NCBI RefSeq assembly: GCF_024679095.1
Contig: NC_066553.1
Location: forward strand, 4,523,988 to 4,587,987
Source of the DNA: Eriocheir sinensis
Taxonomy: Eukaryota > Arthropoda > Malacostraca > Decapoda > Varunidae
Direction of reading: 5' to 3'
DNA: 64,000 nucleotides
Below are positions 1 to 11,904 of this stretch, piece by piece. The number at the start of each line of letters is the position of its first letter. The stretch's first letter is position 1. The notes under the pieces were generated by a model, which did not search any database, was not told where the DNA came from, and saw only the letters and a program-made list of their open reading frames with translations. The position numbers were made by a program, and so were the translations under genes.

Positions 1-545
1 GTTGGTGGCATAAAGCATCTTAATTTACCAAGTGAGAAAAAATGGAATGCTGGAGTGAATTCTATAATAAATAGAAATAACCATCTCAATAAATGGGTCT
101 ACCAGTAAAGTATGTGACTGATGTTGACTGTGCAAAGGAAAATACATGTATATGGATATGAATATGGCTTTGGATCTTGTGTTGCCCATGGGAGGCTGGT
201 TGGAGGTAGGATTCTCAGATGATTGCTCTGTTCACATCAATACATCCACCATCTATTGTGACTGCTGGGCGACTCTCAAAAGGAGGTGAGAAGAGATTGA
301 CATGTGTCACCTTGACTCTCAGTGTGACTCAGTTTGGGAAGTAGGTCAGGGCTATATTTGGGTGCAATACACTTAGGAAAATCCATATATGGGAGTGTCA
401 CAGATTACTTGTTAAATCAGTGTTCAGGTAGGTGATGTAGAATGCTAAACGAGACATGCCTCTTGCGTCTGTAAGCTAACACTGAATTTGCTCACCGCTG
501 TAATACTATCCAATATATCTGCACCCATGCTGTAGTAAGACTCAA

Positions 546-725
546 CCCTGTAGCAGCGGGGATCATGTTTCTTAATGGTCCCTCCAAGTGAGAAAAATGA
601 GAAAAAATCACCCCTCACACAAACCATTTCATAATATATATCAAAGCATTTGTGGTCAGATTATGTATCATCTATTTTGGGGGGTTTATATCATGGCACA
701 AATTTGGCCCGGCGCTGCTACCGGA
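546..725 (+). mobile_element. TTAA-type MITE, short 180-bp copy
   Basis: Same family as 36471-36685 and 37128-37342. The left end reads CCCTGTAGCAGCG and the right end CGCTGCTACCGG(A), so the ends are imperfect inverted repeats. The right flank is TTAA (726-729); the left flank is TCAA (542-545), a decayed TTAA. It lacks an internal duplication of roughly 35 bp next to the right end that the two 215-bp copies carry. TTAA targets with CCC-type ends are typical of the piggyBac superfamily; that assignment is inferred. Confidence 0.75.
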
Positions 726-1221
726 TTAAAGTGCGGCTGTAAGGTGCCATGCGAGGAATAATCTGGGAGTACAGCGTTGCCACGTTTTTAACCCCACGTT
801 GGTTGCCTCTCTCTCTCTCATGGCATTGCCGCCACGAGGATTTGAATGTATTTTTCTTACTTATGTCAGCTTATTTTAACATACATTCCTCCATGATATA
901 ATCTAAATATAATTGTGAAACTACTTACATATCCCAAAACGAAAGGGAAACTCAATAATAAGTATAGCTTTTTTTTGACATGTTTCTTTATATGCTTATA
1001 AATATCTTATCCATTGTAAGTTAACTGCTCTTTCATACGTTATAATGCTAAGATTAAATGTGTATGCATATTTGCTGATCATATTTGCCATGGTTTTACT
1101 TATATTAGAACATTTCTACATCGCGGGCTAGGAGACACCTGGCAATGCTGTACAAGGGGATCCCCTATGCTGACCCCCCCCACAACCGCACGTTTAGCCG
1201 AGCCAGACTATAAGAATCTGT

Positions 1222-1345
1222 GGGCCCAGGTTCATTCTGGCCAAGGCAGTCTGTTTGCAGCCCATTTAGCTGTTCATTCTTCTTTTTGGGTTGGTTGATA
1301 AATGTGTACCTGGGGAAACTTTGGAGAGGTAAACTGTGGTTAAGT
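1222..1345 (+). mobile_element. tRNA-SINE fragment (family of 24301 and 45270)
   Basis: Contains the degenerate B-box region GGGCCCAGGTTCATTC and the family's conserved body, recognisable from the words for TTGATAAATG, GTACCTGGGGAAAC and GGTAAACTGTGGT. The tRNA A-box part and the 3' part are missing or too decayed to see. A fossil insertion. Confidence 0.6.
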
Positions 1346-1760
1346 AAACTGCTGTGCTGCATTCCACATCCATACCTCTGATGCACATGAGTGTTGGGAG
1401 GAAAATACTTTTTCTCATACCTTTTTCTACCCCTGTGCTCACATACCTTTTCATAACTCTTCATAGTTCCTATTACTTGTCTAATCTTCTCTGTTCTCTT
1501 CCTTTCCCCGTACCTACATAGAGCTGTCCTTAAGTATTTAAATTCACTTACTTCTTCCATCTTCTCTTCCCCTGCCAAAAGTTGTGCTGTCCTATTCTGT
1601 ATGGCTTTGCCTTTTAAATACCTAGACCTTAACCTTGCCTACATTTACATTGAGCTTTTGTATTTTACACACCCTGTCAAATTTATCTTTAGTTCTCTAC
1701 AGCATACTTTCATTTTCTGCCAACAAAGCTATATCATCTGCAAATAGGCCTGCCACAAGG
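1340..1760 (-). pseudogene. Decayed non-LTR retrotransposon reverse-transcriptase fragment
   Basis: Read on the minus strand, the peptide contains MEEVSEFKYLRTALCRYGE followed by frame-shifted segments and, further on, a WMWNAAQQ-like motif. This order (EEV-FKYLGT block, then ETWTWNAAQQ block) is the region C-terminal to the polymerase core in LINE reverse transcriptases that I associate with decapods. Further minus-strand similarity (ADDIALLAENE-like at about 1700-1750) is the YADD catalytic region. Several frameshifts and stops show it is dead. Not a host gene. Confidence 0.65.
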
Positions 1761-2211
1761 TCTTCATATCTAATTTGTACTTAAAACTTTTACTCTGGCA
1801 TTCAATTATCTCATGATTATTCATTTATTTATTGAAAGAAAATGTAACATCACACTCCTGTTTCACACCATCAGCAAATCTCTCATTCAGGCACTTGCAT
1901 CCTGATACAAAATCTTGGTCCCTTCCCATTCCCAGCACATCCCATAAAATCTTTTTTGTCGACTCAAAGTTGTAAGATTCATGCTCCTATCAATATTAGC
2001 CCTTGGTATTCTTAATGGTCCCTCATTGCATTAGGTAATACAAAATATTGTTTTGGTTATAGATCTTTCAAAACATTCCACCAGTATAAAGTACCACTGC
2101 ACAGTGATAAATTGAATGTTCACGATAAATAATGGAAGGTGGTGAAATGGATAAATGCCTGTTACAAATTTTGTTTTGAGAATGTAATACTTAAGCTAGG
2201 CTCTCCGACAG

Positions 2212-2514
2212 GTGGGACTGAACAAAGATGGTCCAAGAATTAGAGGGAGAGAAGCTGGCGGCACCATTCATCAATGTCCCTTCTGTTCATATTCCACTGT
2301 TAGGAAGCATGGCATGACCAAACATATCCGTAGACACACGGGGGAAAAGCCGTTCACCTGCCCACACTGTCCTTACCGATCCTCCACTAAATATGCCATG
2401 AGCAACCACATACGGATACACACTGGGGAGAAACCGTACTGCTGCTCCTACTGTCCGTACCGAGGGGCTCAACGCGCGGCCCTCATCAATCACTTGCTGA
2501 CACACAAGTCTTGA
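2212..2514 (+). CDS. Zinc-finger exon 1 (alternative terminal exon, 3 C2H2 fingers)
   Basis: Encodes about 100 residues: a short Gly/Arg-rich lead with VGLNKDG and GREAGG, then three C2H2 fingers (first Cys near residue 23) joined by TGEKP linkers, a short tail and a TGA stop. Helix contact residues (-1,2,3,6) are R-H-G-K, T-Y-A-N and Q-A-A-N. The exon begins right after CTCTCCGACAG at 2211 and its first codon is GTG, so a real start codon is absent; it must be spliced to an upstream exon in phase 0. It belongs to the group of exons 1-7 and is the leftmost member visible; others could lie further left. A DNA-binding role is inferred from the fingers. Confidence 0.87.
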   Translation: MGLNKDGPRIRGREAGGTIHQCPFCSYSTVRKHGMTKHIRRHTGEKPFTCPHCPYRSSTKYAMSNHIRIHTGEKPYCCSYCPYRGAQRAALINHLLTHKS

Positions 2515-2915
2515 ACCTTTGTGGACACCACTCATTGCACACCGGTGTGATATTTATATTAGCAGTACTTGAGTGCTGTTCCAATGAACTGTTCAGTTCT
2601 TTTACTTCATAGACACAGAAAGTATTTATGGACTATTGAATTCTTTTATTTTATGGGTACAAGAAGTATAACTCGAGAAATTGGAGTAGGTTTGTTACTA
2701 AGGAAAGATATTTTACTTAAGGTTACACATGAACAACAATGGGGATAGAACATCAGTTGAAATTTTGTTTAAACAGTCAGTCTTGTTCAATAATAAGCAT
2801 CTTGAAATAGTTTATATATATTAAAGATATAATTTAAGTTTCTGTTGTTTTGAAGAAAAAGAAAATATATATTTTTCAGTGTTAGCTGTTACAATTTTAT
2901 AGTATATTACATTTT

Positions 2916-3033
<118 letters not shown>

Positions 3034-3969
3034 GAGGTGATTGGATATAAATATGTTTGATGCTTGTCAGGCAGTATGAGAACCTCTCATTGGTGACAAT
3101 GACTTGAGTGACGTGGTTATGGCACTCTGACTCTTGTTCTAAGTATTGCCCTCATTAAGTTATCTTGTGACATGTTGGCTGTGGGCCAGAGTGCATCCTA
3201 AGTGTTTGCTGCATGGTTCTGATGGTAATATAGTTGCTAAATGAGCTGAATGGGCTGTATTAATACCTGAACCTCTTACCAAATGCATTTTGCATATTAT
3301 ATTTAAAAACATATTATCAGAGCTTTACTGTTTATTTTCTTGTTTCATAGTTCTGTTTGCTCAACCTTCAGAAGCAACATTTTATCTATCATCCGAAGTG
3401 TTCATAAATCAAACAATGGCATATTGCATCTACTGCTGAGCTTGGTCATCTGATATGAATTTGAAATTAGATTGTATGCATGACATGTATCAGTGACTCA
3501 GTCAGTTGAGGTTACTCCTGCAGGTGACTGCTTTGGGAGTTAATAAATGAGACAGCATACTTACAGCTGACAAAACGAGCAGCTGGAAAATGTTCCAGCT
3601 GAATGCAAATTGTTGGATACCTGTGCTATCAAATCACAGCTCCACTTTCACATTAAACAAGGGATTTATTGCCTCAGTGTTCACAATAATATCACTGACG
3701 ATGCCTCACCAAATACTTTTCACTCCCATTCTAAGCAGGTATAAAGTAATGCTTAATTGTTAGTGACAAACTGCATCTTGGGACTGAGGTAGAACCATGG
3801 ACTGGTGTTTCCGGTTTGTGTAAATTGTTTTAAGAACATGTACCTACTCCACTGTTTGTTTGGGATCAATGTCCTCACTCTTGCCAAATAATAATGAGTG
3901 GGGCATATGCTGGAGACTACTGATGACTTTCAAGCCACAGTGTAAAGAATCATTGCCATCGTAACATGC

Positions 3970-4330
3970 AGTGTTCTGGGCCATGGCCAGGGTCCAGGTG
4001 TTTGGAAATCTACTGATTTAGCTGTGTAGTTCAGTCTGTCTAGCAACACCTTTGAAATTTTAGTTTTAAAGATGTCTTTAGCACAGCACATAGCAGTGAT
4101 AGACCTCTCAGTCATTAGATGGACCTGCCTGGCCATTGGTGGTGCAAATTTACACATTATGTTGTGTTTTATGTTTATGGATTTATTTATACCTTTGCAA
4201 AAGAAATACAAACCTTATTCAACTTGTATGCTTCTTTTAATGGACATTTTAGTTGGCTGCCAACTGATGCTTTTGCAGAATCATTGGGTATAACTAATTA
4301 GCGTGTCAAAGCAATTGTCCATTAAGACCT
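3970..4330 (+). pseudogene. Decayed LINE reverse-transcriptase fragment (family of 10390-11330)
   Basis: Two patches match the better preserved copy at 10390-11330: GTCCAGGTGTTTGGAAATCT corresponds to its AKTKVQVF-type block, and TTTGCAGAATCATTGGGTAT corresponds to its RRIMGYRW-like block. The segment between is frameshifted. The open frames at 4072-4301 are chance frames in this fossil. Confidence 0.5.
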
Positions 4331-5532
4331 GCGTTAAGCCTTTCTCCCAAGTTGTTTAAGAATGTTGAATCTAGTTCTGTGGCCATGTGGCAGCCTTCAT
4401 GGAAGTCAACCTCACTCATTGAGTTATATCTGTGAGAGATCTTGAAGATGTTTAAAAAGCTCATAACTCAGAGCAAATTTACATGATTCTGCCGATAGTT
4501 TTTCTGAATGTGAAAGTGGCTTGTATGTTGCTCTAGAAAATTTATGAGGATGGAGCTTGTGGGTCAGTTAATGAAGTGTTTCTGCTTCTTTTAGTTAGTT
4601 ATCTATGTGGGAAGTCACTGAGATGGATAGCAGTGTTCAGAAGCTAACAAAAATCTTATGTAAAGTAAGTCTGGTAATTCATTTCAAGCATTATTTCAGG
4701 TATTGAGTTTAGAAGGTTGGTCGGTCAAATTGGTGATGAAAGAAAATCTTGGGTGGTGGTGCAACCAGTTGTAAGGCAAGTCTGAAGGAAAAAAATGGTT
4801 AAATGTTGATTGTTCATTCATTGATCATGGGAAGAACATACAATTATTGTTTAGCTTGCTGGATAAACTAAAGTATCCTTAGCCACCCTGTTTACCAGTA
4901 GTGAACCTGGATATGATTACATTCAACTAAAACAGGTGTGTGGGATCACTCAAAGTGATGAAATTATTATTATTATTTTTTTTTTAAGGGAAGGAGGGCA
5001 CCTTAGTATTTTTCCAATTTGATAATTAGGGACATGGATGTAGGAAATATTTACTCTGTAGGTGTTTGAAGGGTAGAGTTCCAAGGTCTAGATAAATAGT
5101 TTGGCCTTAGGAGGATTGGTGGTGCTGAGGGGGACTAGTGGTGCTGATTGTTTCTTGATTACTAGACATTTTTATGTATTCTAGATCTGTTAATATTTTT
5201 ATAACTGCTAAACAACACACAGAAACTTAGTTTGTTTGCACAGGCCACATTTAGGTTCACATATTCATCACTCTGCTGATTGTTGCTTTCCATCATCCAT
5301 TATAGTTGACTGACTTTATTTTTTTGGTTTTCACAGTCTAGAACCTACATCTAGTGGAAGAAGGGGAGCCTTAGCTTGCCTACATAGGGTTAATTTAGAG
5401 GTTGCTACTGTGATTCATTCTTGGGGTTCATTTATACATTTAGGAGTTTGGAATTTTCAATTTCTTGTGGATTTTAAAATCACAGTGACTGTTACACTTG
5501 AGTGATGCCAATAACAAGGGCATTTCCAACAG

Positions 5533-5835
5533 GTGGACTTGAGCCCTGAGGCACCGATGCTTAGCAGGAGGCGAGTGGCTGGCAAGGTGCATCACTGCCC
5601 CTACTGTGCCTATTCCACGTTTAGGAAAGCTTGCATGACTAAGCACATTCGCACACATACTGGAGAGAAGCCGTTCACTTGCCCGCACTGCCCCTACCGT
5701 GCCACCACAAAGCACACTCTCATCAACCATGTCAGAGTCCACACGGGGGAAAAGCCGTACTCTTGCTCGCTTTGCTCCTACTGTGCATCTCAGAGGTCAA
5801 CCTTAATGACGCACATGATGACACACAAAAAATGA
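5533..5835 (+). CDS. Zinc-finger exon 2 (alternative terminal exon, 3 C2H2 fingers)
   Basis: About 100 residues, stop TGA at 5833-5835. Starts with VDLSPEAP after the acceptor GGCATTTCCAACAG, phase 0. A basic lead (SRRRVAGKVHH) precedes three TGEKP-linked fingers with contact residues R-A-C-K, T-H-T-N and Q-S-T-T. It is closest in layout to exons 1 and 3. The first finger has an Ala-Cys pair where the group usually has Asp-His, so its DNA contacts should differ. An AATAAA hexamer sits about 400 bp downstream. Inferred to be a DNA-binding C-terminus of a spliced transcription factor. Confidence 0.87.
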   Translation: MDLSPEAPMLSRRRVAGKVHHCPYCAYSTFRKACMTKHIRTHTGEKPFTCPHCPYRATTKHTLINHVRVHTGEKPYSCSLCSYCASQRSTLMTHMMTHKK

Positions 5836-6622
5836 ATATGAAACTTCTTGTTTCTCAAAGTGGGTCTTACTCGAGTGTTTGTTTCAAGGTCTGGTGCCGT
5901 ACCATTGCGCTAATTGTCAGAAGAAAACTTTTGTAGAGCCGGGTGTAGTGTAACGTACCAGCTCCATGGTGTAGCTGCTTGTTTTTTGTGTTGAAATACT
6001 CTCAGGCTGTGCATCAGCAGGCAAAAAAATTGTTGTATCAGTATATTATGAGGAATTTTGTTTCTCAGCATCATCTCAGTAGATCTTGATTGGGTTTTGA
6101 GTGTTGTATAGTGATGTGAGAGGTTTGTGTGTGAGTGAGTGTGCAAGAGTGACTGGGTGTGTAAAATGTAAAGCTGTATATAGTCATCACACATACTCCA
6201 TAGATGGTTGTCTACTTCATCATCACCTTCATGAGATCATAATAAAATTTCAGATGACACACTGTTTTCTTTACTCAGCTTTGTGGTTCATGGGTATGAA
6301 AATATGATTTGAAGGTGCAGTTAAAGTGAGTGTGGATTTTGGTTTTGTGGAAAATGCTCTTTTGTTTTTTTGATTGGTTTATTTGTTAAGTTACTCATTT
6401 TTAATCTGCCAGATGCTGATAATCTAAATTTTGCAGACCAAAGGTCTCTGAAAGCCAATCTTAAAACATTCATGACTTTTCATTTTGGACATATGGCATG
6501 TTTCATAATTTTCTTTTTTATAAATTAAAGTCATTCACTGTAGATTTCTTAGTAATTTTAATTTAATTATGGTATTATGACCATAAAGTGACGGCAGTAA
6601 TTAAGTTAGGCGTTCCCGGCAG
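5836..6622. other. Spacer between zinc-finger exons 2 and 3
   Basis: Apart from a possible poly(A) signal at 6241 I see nothing but AT-rich unique sequence. Open frames here have no recognisable motif. Confidence 0.55.
6241..6246 (+). terminator. Possible poly(A) signal for exon 2
   Basis: AATAAA about 405 bp after the stop codon of exon 2 and 375 bp before the acceptor of exon 3. Position fits a 3' UTR end for an alternative terminal exon, but the hexamer is common in AT-rich DNA. Confidence 0.3.
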
Positions 6623-6925
6623 GTGGAAGCCTACACTGATGGTTCGAGGAGTAGCGGAAGAGGAGCGGGCAGCAAGGTGAACCAGTGTCCCTACTGCAAA
6701 CACACCACAGTTAGAAAAGATCATATGTCAAAGCACATTCGTACTCACACTGGGGAGAAACCCTTTGTCTGTACACACTGCCCCCACCGCTCAGCTACAA
6801 AATACGCCTTGAACAAGCACATAAGAGTTCACACGGGAGAGAAGCCTTACAACTGTTCTCTGTGCCCCTACCGGGCCTCCCAAAAGTCAGCTCTGATGTG
6901 TCATCTATTGAAACACAAAACTTAA
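6623..6925 (+). CDS. Zinc-finger exon 3 (alternative terminal exon, 3 C2H2 fingers)
   Basis: About 100 residues from VEAYTDGSRS to a TAA stop. The acceptor is GCGTTCCCGGCAG, preceded by AGTAATTAAGTTAGG, which also occurs almost unchanged before exons 5 and 6. Three TGEKP-linked fingers; contact residues R-D-H-K, T-Y-A-K and Q-S-A-C. The first finger's R-D-H-K set is identical to those of exons 5, 6 and 7. The basic lead with GRGAGSKV is also shared with exons 5 and 7 (GRGAVSKV, RRGAVGKL), so these cassettes descend from one ancestor. Phase 0, no ATG at the start. Confidence 0.88.
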   Translation: MEAYTDGSRSSGRGAGSKVNQCPYCKHTTVRKDHMSKHIRTHTGEKPFVCTHCPHRSATKYALNKHIRVHTGEKPYNCSLCPYRASQKSALMCHLLKHKT

Positions 6926-7129
6926 AAGATCTTGGATTGATCACATAACATGTTTTGCATGGCATCTTTAAAAGATGCTGGAGATTTGAAAGTATTTATT
7001 CCCTTGCACACACTTTTTCATTTTGATTCAAGCATTTTATCAGGAATTAATGGTAAGATATATAGTTTCTCCAGTCATGGAGTTCTGCACATCGACTTGT
7101 AAACACCATGCTACTTGCCAGTCATGGCT

Positions 7130-7154
7130 CACACACACACACACACACACACAC
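7130..7154. repeat. (AC)n microsatellite
   Basis: Short pure AC run of about 12 units. Confidence 0.95.
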
Positions 7155-7246
7155 TTTAATACTTTATTATGTTTTGCATAAACAATACAATTTTTATAAT
7201 AAAGTAAGCAATGGACAAACATCCCTTTTTCAAGCAAAAGCTTTTT

Positions 7247-7248
<2 letters not shown>

Positions 7249-7282
<34 letters not shown>
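7249..7282. repeat. (AC)n microsatellite abutting a SINE head
   Basis: About 17 AC units ending exactly where the tRNA-like head at 7283 begins. It may be the tail of a previous SINE copy into which the next copy inserted. Confidence 0.93.
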
Positions 7283-7284
<2 letters not shown>

Positions 7285-7535
7285 GCTCAACTGGTTAGAG
7301 CGCTGCTCTGCCAGGCTTCACAGCCTGACAGGTGGCGGTTTAAGACCCGCTCAGGCTGGATTCTTTCCGTTGACTAGGAATGCTTACTGTCTCCTCTTGT
7401 GCAAGGGGGATGGGGTGTGTGGTGTGTGAGGTCCTGGCAGTGCCCATAGATCGACTATAAAGAGCTTTTGCTCATGTCGGGAGGGTATATGCTGGCGATT
7501 GCGAGTCCATCTCGTGATAAGGGCGTGATGGTAAA

Positions 7536-7571
<36 letters not shown>

Positions 7572-7580
7572 ACACACATT
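7283..7580 (+). mobile_element. tRNA-derived SINE with AC-repeat tail
   Basis: The head TGGCTCAACTGGTTAGAGCG is a good tRNA A-box region, and GGTTTAAGACC about 50 bp on is a decayed B box, the internal RNA polymerase III promoter. The body is found again near 46000 (TCGGGAGGGTA and GATTGACTATA-like words), and the element ends in GTAAATCACACAC leading into an AC run. Mobilised by LINE enzymes in general; not a functional tRNA because the cloverleaf does not close. Confidence 0.7.
7537..7578. repeat. (AC)n microsatellite, SINE tail
   Basis: Imperfect AC run of about 20 units directly continuing the 3' end of the SINE at 7283. Equivalent AC tails follow other members of this family in the window. 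Confidence 0.9.
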
Positions 7581-8889
7581 CCCCAAAGTTATATCAGGAA
7601 ACATTTACAAAGTTCAAAGAGAATAGTTGAAGTTCTAATACTAGAAAGTCCCAGTTTTAGTAGCACTAAAGTTGTCATAATTAGCTTAGGAATATTGTTT
7701 AAAGCATTGAACTTGTGCCGTTTACTTTGAGTGCATATAACAGTCAGACTCAACTATGAAGTCCAGTTGGGTGGGGCCCACTAAGGGAGTTCCTTGGCCA
7801 CAGTGCAGCCAAATCTAGCCTTTGGAGTAAGGACAGCCATCAGAGTAGCTGTCATTGTGCGTAGAGGTGATGGAGGAAGTGACAGGGCGTCCTAGATTGC
7901 TGACATCAGAAGACAACTGTGTCATGTAGAATTGATGCAATTCATTGCTATTATTAAAAGAAAGCAACACATCCATAGCACTATATAGCCTTACTTAATG
8001 TACACAGAAAAATAAATAAACAAATTTAAAATAGTAAATAGCTGACATATGAGAGACAGGGAGGTGTATTGGTGGTAGTGTGGCAGTGCTGTGGAGAGGC
8101 TTGGGCCCCACACAAACGGATGTCATATTTGTGTCTGACTATAGCACACTTAGGCCTCACCACAGTTGAATATCAAGTTCCATGCTCCCCTGCTTTGGTC
8201 TTTGATTTCTTGTACCAAGTTACAATATTAGACTTGGAGGGACAGAAGCAAACATGGACACAATGCTGAAGCAAGTTGCTGCTGCAAAGTTTCAGCTGAA
8301 CAAAGAGTAGCTCACAAGCTCACTTTCGCTTTAGTATTGCTGTTAGGTGGGTCCATTGTAATATATTTTAGAATAAATTCCATAAGTAATTTTTATCAAT
8401 CTTGCTATTTTATAACAATTAGAGGCACATAGTTTTGTATGAATGTACAATAAATCTTCTGGTGTATGGTCACATACATTACAGATGTCAGGCTAAGAAT
8501 CCACTATTGTTTAATCTTAGTGCATAACGGCATGGACTATACGGATGATTGTAATATTTTTGAGAGCTCTAGAATCCACCCATTATTTTCAATAATTTAA
8601 AGTTAGTGAAAAGGAACGTTTTCCTGCATGTCTGAGGCGACATAATCAACATTTCCTCATGCACATCCCTGTTTCTATGAGTAGCTCATCATTCACGTGT
8701 CACCAAAGGAGTTTGTCATTTCTCATCATGGGGACATTTCATTAACATTCCTGCCTGACCAGTGACCTTCAGTGAAGTTTGATTTACTGTTATAAATTTT
8801 TACCACATGTTAAGGTTCATTGTTCATGGAGAGTATAAAGGTTTTAACATTTATTATAATACCAGTGATTAAGAAGGCATTCCCTACAG

Positions 8890-9198
8890 GTAGAGTTGGA
8901 GGAAGGTGGTGCCAGATTTAGTCCGGGAGCAGCCAGCAGCAGGGTGCATCAGTGTAATTTTTGTACCTATTCTACTGCTAGGAAAGACCATTTGCAGGTC
9001 CATATACGTACTCACACAGGTGAAAAGCCTTTCAGCTGTGCTCACTGTGACTATCGCGCCTCCACAAAGAGGGCCGTCAAGGAACACATGAGGGTACACA
9101 CCGGGGAGAAGCCTTTTGCTTGCCAGTTTTGCCCCTATCGAGCCTCTTATTCATTTGCTCTGCGCTACCACCTGCAAAAGCACAAGAATCATGTGTAA
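8890..9198 (+). CDS. Zinc-finger exon 4 (alternative terminal exon, 3 C2H2 fingers)
   Basis: Exon start is set by the acceptor GGCATTCCCTACAG; the first codon is GTA (VELEEGGARF), then three TGEKP-linked fingers and a TAA stop, about 102 residues. Contact residues are R-D-H-V, T-R-A-E and Y-F-A-Y. The third finger, with aromatic residues at two contact positions, is the most divergent of the group. An internal ATG at 8906 opens an unrelated frame. An AATAAA lies at 9486-9491, about 290 bp after the stop. Phase 0 as for the other cassettes. Confidence 0.87.
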   Translation, partial: VELEEGGARFSPGAASSRVHQCNFCTYSTARKDHLQVHIRTHTGEKPFSCAHCDYRASTKRAVKEHMRVHTGEKPFACQFCPYRASYSFALRYHLQKHKNHV

Positions 9199-9485
9199 TT
9201 CAGCTGTAGGCTTAGAAGACAATTTCCATGAAGTATTTTTTTAATTGTTTCTATTTTCCTAAGACAAATTTTATACTTGCCTTCCACCAGCGACAAAGAG
9301 TTAAGGGATACCGATTAGAGAAAGGTCCACAACAGTGGTTTAGGCATTCTGATCTGTGTGGAGGTTATAGTTAAGAGATTCCTTGCTCAGTTAGTAATAT
9401 GACCACCTATTTTTTATGATCATTAATCAGATTACTAATAGTCATCACCTAGATTATAGTACAGTTGCAAGATTTTGTAAAGAAA

Positions 9486-9491
9486 AATAAA
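9486..9491 (+). terminator. Possible poly(A) signal for exon 4
   Basis: AATAAA about 290 bp downstream of the exon 4 stop codon, followed by a T-rich stretch (TCTTTTTCTGG) that could serve as a downstream element. Confidence 0.35.
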
Positions 9492-10389
9492 TGAAACTGC
9501 ACAGAAAATCTTTTTCTGGCCTTGTGTTACACATCTTGTTCACAAAAGACTACCTACTTTCACTGTTACTTAAATCTGGGCAGGTATTTAGTGTGAGATT
9601 TTAGATGCAAAGTGACTGTGATGATTAAAAAAATATATATGGCTGGGGTAGCAATAGTACTTTTTCTTTGAAGTTGTTGATAGCATGAACAACTGAATAA
9701 TTGAAGGGACAGGAACCCCAAAAACAGAAATAAAATTATTCAAGTTCAATTTTTCTTCATTAAATGTACTTTACAAATAAATATTATAATACATGAGACA
9801 ATGTTGCAATGTTATGCTCAGTCAAGAAAATATATTTAGAAGTAAAATTCATAATTTGATTTGGGACAAAAAACTTGACCTCACCTTTAAAAATGATAAC
9901 AACAGTTTTGTGGAGCAATACTGAGGAAACAATAATACTCTGTGCATCATCTTAACCCCTGGAGACTTGCACATCATTGCTGCAGCACAGGAAAACCTTC
10001 TTTCCAATATGAGCCAGAGTTTGGGGTTCTGATGAGAATATTAGTCATCATATGTTTAGAAAAGGTAAATCATCAGTGAACCAATATCACCAAGAACATT
10101 CTATATCACTGACTGATCTTTAAATTATTCTGTTGTGAACTTATACCACAACATTCAACGCACAGAACAGTATTATTTACTTAACCGACTCCATAAAAGG
10201 AAAGAAAGATACAAACGAGTGATTGTTTTTTCATAAAATTTTAGGTGTGCTAACTTAAGTTTTGATCATTGCAAAGAATAATTAATGAAGTGAAGGGTAA
10301 ATTTGGGATTTTTTCCCTGTAGACTGTAGAATGTAATGGAAAATGAAAGGTTTTGTGTGGGGGGAGGATTGGCTTAACTGCATGGACTT

Positions 10390-11330
10390 GGGTGGTGTGG
10401 GGTGGGGCGTCCGTCTTTACCATGAATGCTGGAGTGAGGCAGGGCTGTGTCCTTGCTTCATCACTTTTCAACACTTGTGTGGACTGAGTATTAGGCAGAG
10501 ATGTGGATCAAAGCCATTATGGAACATCAATTGGATTTACCAGGGTCACTGACCTTGTTTTTGCCAATGATGCATTAATCCTTGCAGTCACAGGAGATTT
10601 TGGTAATTTCTCTCAAGGCACTACATGAAGAGATGAAACCCCTAGGACTTAAGTCTCCTGGGCCAAGACCAAGGTGCAGGTGTTTAGAGGCTTGCTGGAT
10701 GAGACAATACAGTTTGTTCATGCTTGTGGTGATGACATTGCAGTCTTGAGAGAATTTCACATACTTTGGTAGTGCAATTCAGAACAGCAGGTCATGTTAA
10801 GAAGTTTTACAGGAGACTAACTTGTCCTACAGTGTTATGGACTCACTCAGCACGTGTATATGGTTTTGTCAAGTTGCTTGTGCTCCCTGTGACAGATAGG
10901 AACTCAAATATTAATAGTGACTTGGTAGAGAAAAATAAGACGCTTTTGGTACTTCAGCGTGTCTTTGCAGAATCATTAGGTATCACTGGAAAAACTTGTG
11001 TCAAATTGATGATTATTCCTTGAAACTGAGTCAATATTAATTACCTGCATAGTCTGTGAACGGCAACTCTGAGTATTCAGGCATGTGGTGCACTACCAAG
11101 AGGTCGACTGGATGTTTCTGTAAGAGACATTCCAAGAAATGGAGGCCAAAGGGATGCCCACAAACCTTGTGGCTTAAGCAAGTTGATGGTCATGAGGTAC
11201 CCAGGATGGGAAGGGGGCTCGTAATGGAGACTTCCTCACTCAAAGGGATCCCCAGGGTTGGTATCGTAAGATGGGTGAGGGGACTTCCCTCCCCCTTCCC
11301 TGGCATGTGTCTATTGACTGATTAATTGAG
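10390..11330 (+). pseudogene. Decayed non-LTR retrotransposon ORF2 (reverse transcriptase C-terminal half)
   Basis: Frameshifted plus-strand peptide segments in the right order for a LINE polymerase: VRQGCVLASSLFNT (palm motif RQGC-L-SP-LF), DLVFANDALILA at the YADD catalytic site with the first Asp changed to Asn, WAKTKVQVFRGLLDET, IAVLREFH, then RIIRYHWKNL and, near 11060-11330, blocks like ERQL and RDPQGWYRKMGE that end this family. Stops and indels show it is inactive. Orientation is the same as the zinc-finger exons. It sits in the spacer before exon 5 and has no host role visible. Confidence 0.8.
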
Positions 11331-11904
11331 TCCCAGTAATAAAACTGCTCCCACTTTTGTTTTCCACAAGCTGATGCAAAATAAAAATAAACATTCTGGT
11401 TATTCACATGAAAACATACGCTGCTTGGTAACTTGATGTTCATATATTTTCTAGCAAGTGTTTCTGGGTATGTCAAGGGAAGGAAAAAATATGATATTGA
11501 AATGAAAGAGTGATTTCTATTGTCGATTATGAGGTACTTGAAAAGTAAAAGTATGTCATGGCAACAATACTACTTTTGCTGCTGCTGCTACCAGATAGAA
11601 TTTCAAGGGTTTCAGAGCCCAGCGCATACTGGCCACTTCTCTCTCATAACTTTGTTTTACACCCTCCCCCTTGCCATCAGTAACTTACTCAAATTTCCCC
11701 AATTGCTTTGGGGAACTGAACTTTTATTTTTTACCTTTGCCAATAACTTAAGATTAGTTAACAGATTCATGCATTCTGTGCATTTAAATTTAATCTAATC
11801 TTCAGTGCATGCATTCTATAATAAGAAAATAGATATTTGGTAAGCTTAAGTTTGTAGATTTGAATTTGAAAGATGCCAATAATTAAGTTAGGCATTCCCT
11901 GCAG

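Larger units (their letters stand above)
1..2211. other. Intron or intergenic DNA left of zinc-finger exon 1
   Basis: No coding exon is recognised here. The stretch holds a TTAA-type MITE (546-725), a SINE fragment (about 1222-1345) and a decayed minus-strand reverse-transcriptase fragment (about 1340-1760, possibly to 2000). If the zinc-finger exons belong to one gene, this is part of the intron that separates them from shared 5' exons outside the window. Confidence 0.6.
6926..8889. other. Spacer between zinc-finger exons 3 and 4
   Basis: Contains three AC microsatellites and the tRNA-SINE at 7283-7580. From 7600 to 8889 I see AT-rich sequence without recognisable genes; the frame at 8069-8269 has no motif. 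Confidence 0.55.
9199..11904. other. Spacer between zinc-finger exons 4 and 5
   Basis: Holds a possible poly(A) signal at 9486 and a LINE fragment at 10390-11330. The stretches 9500-10390 and 11330-11870 are AT-rich with nothing recognised. Confidence 0.55.
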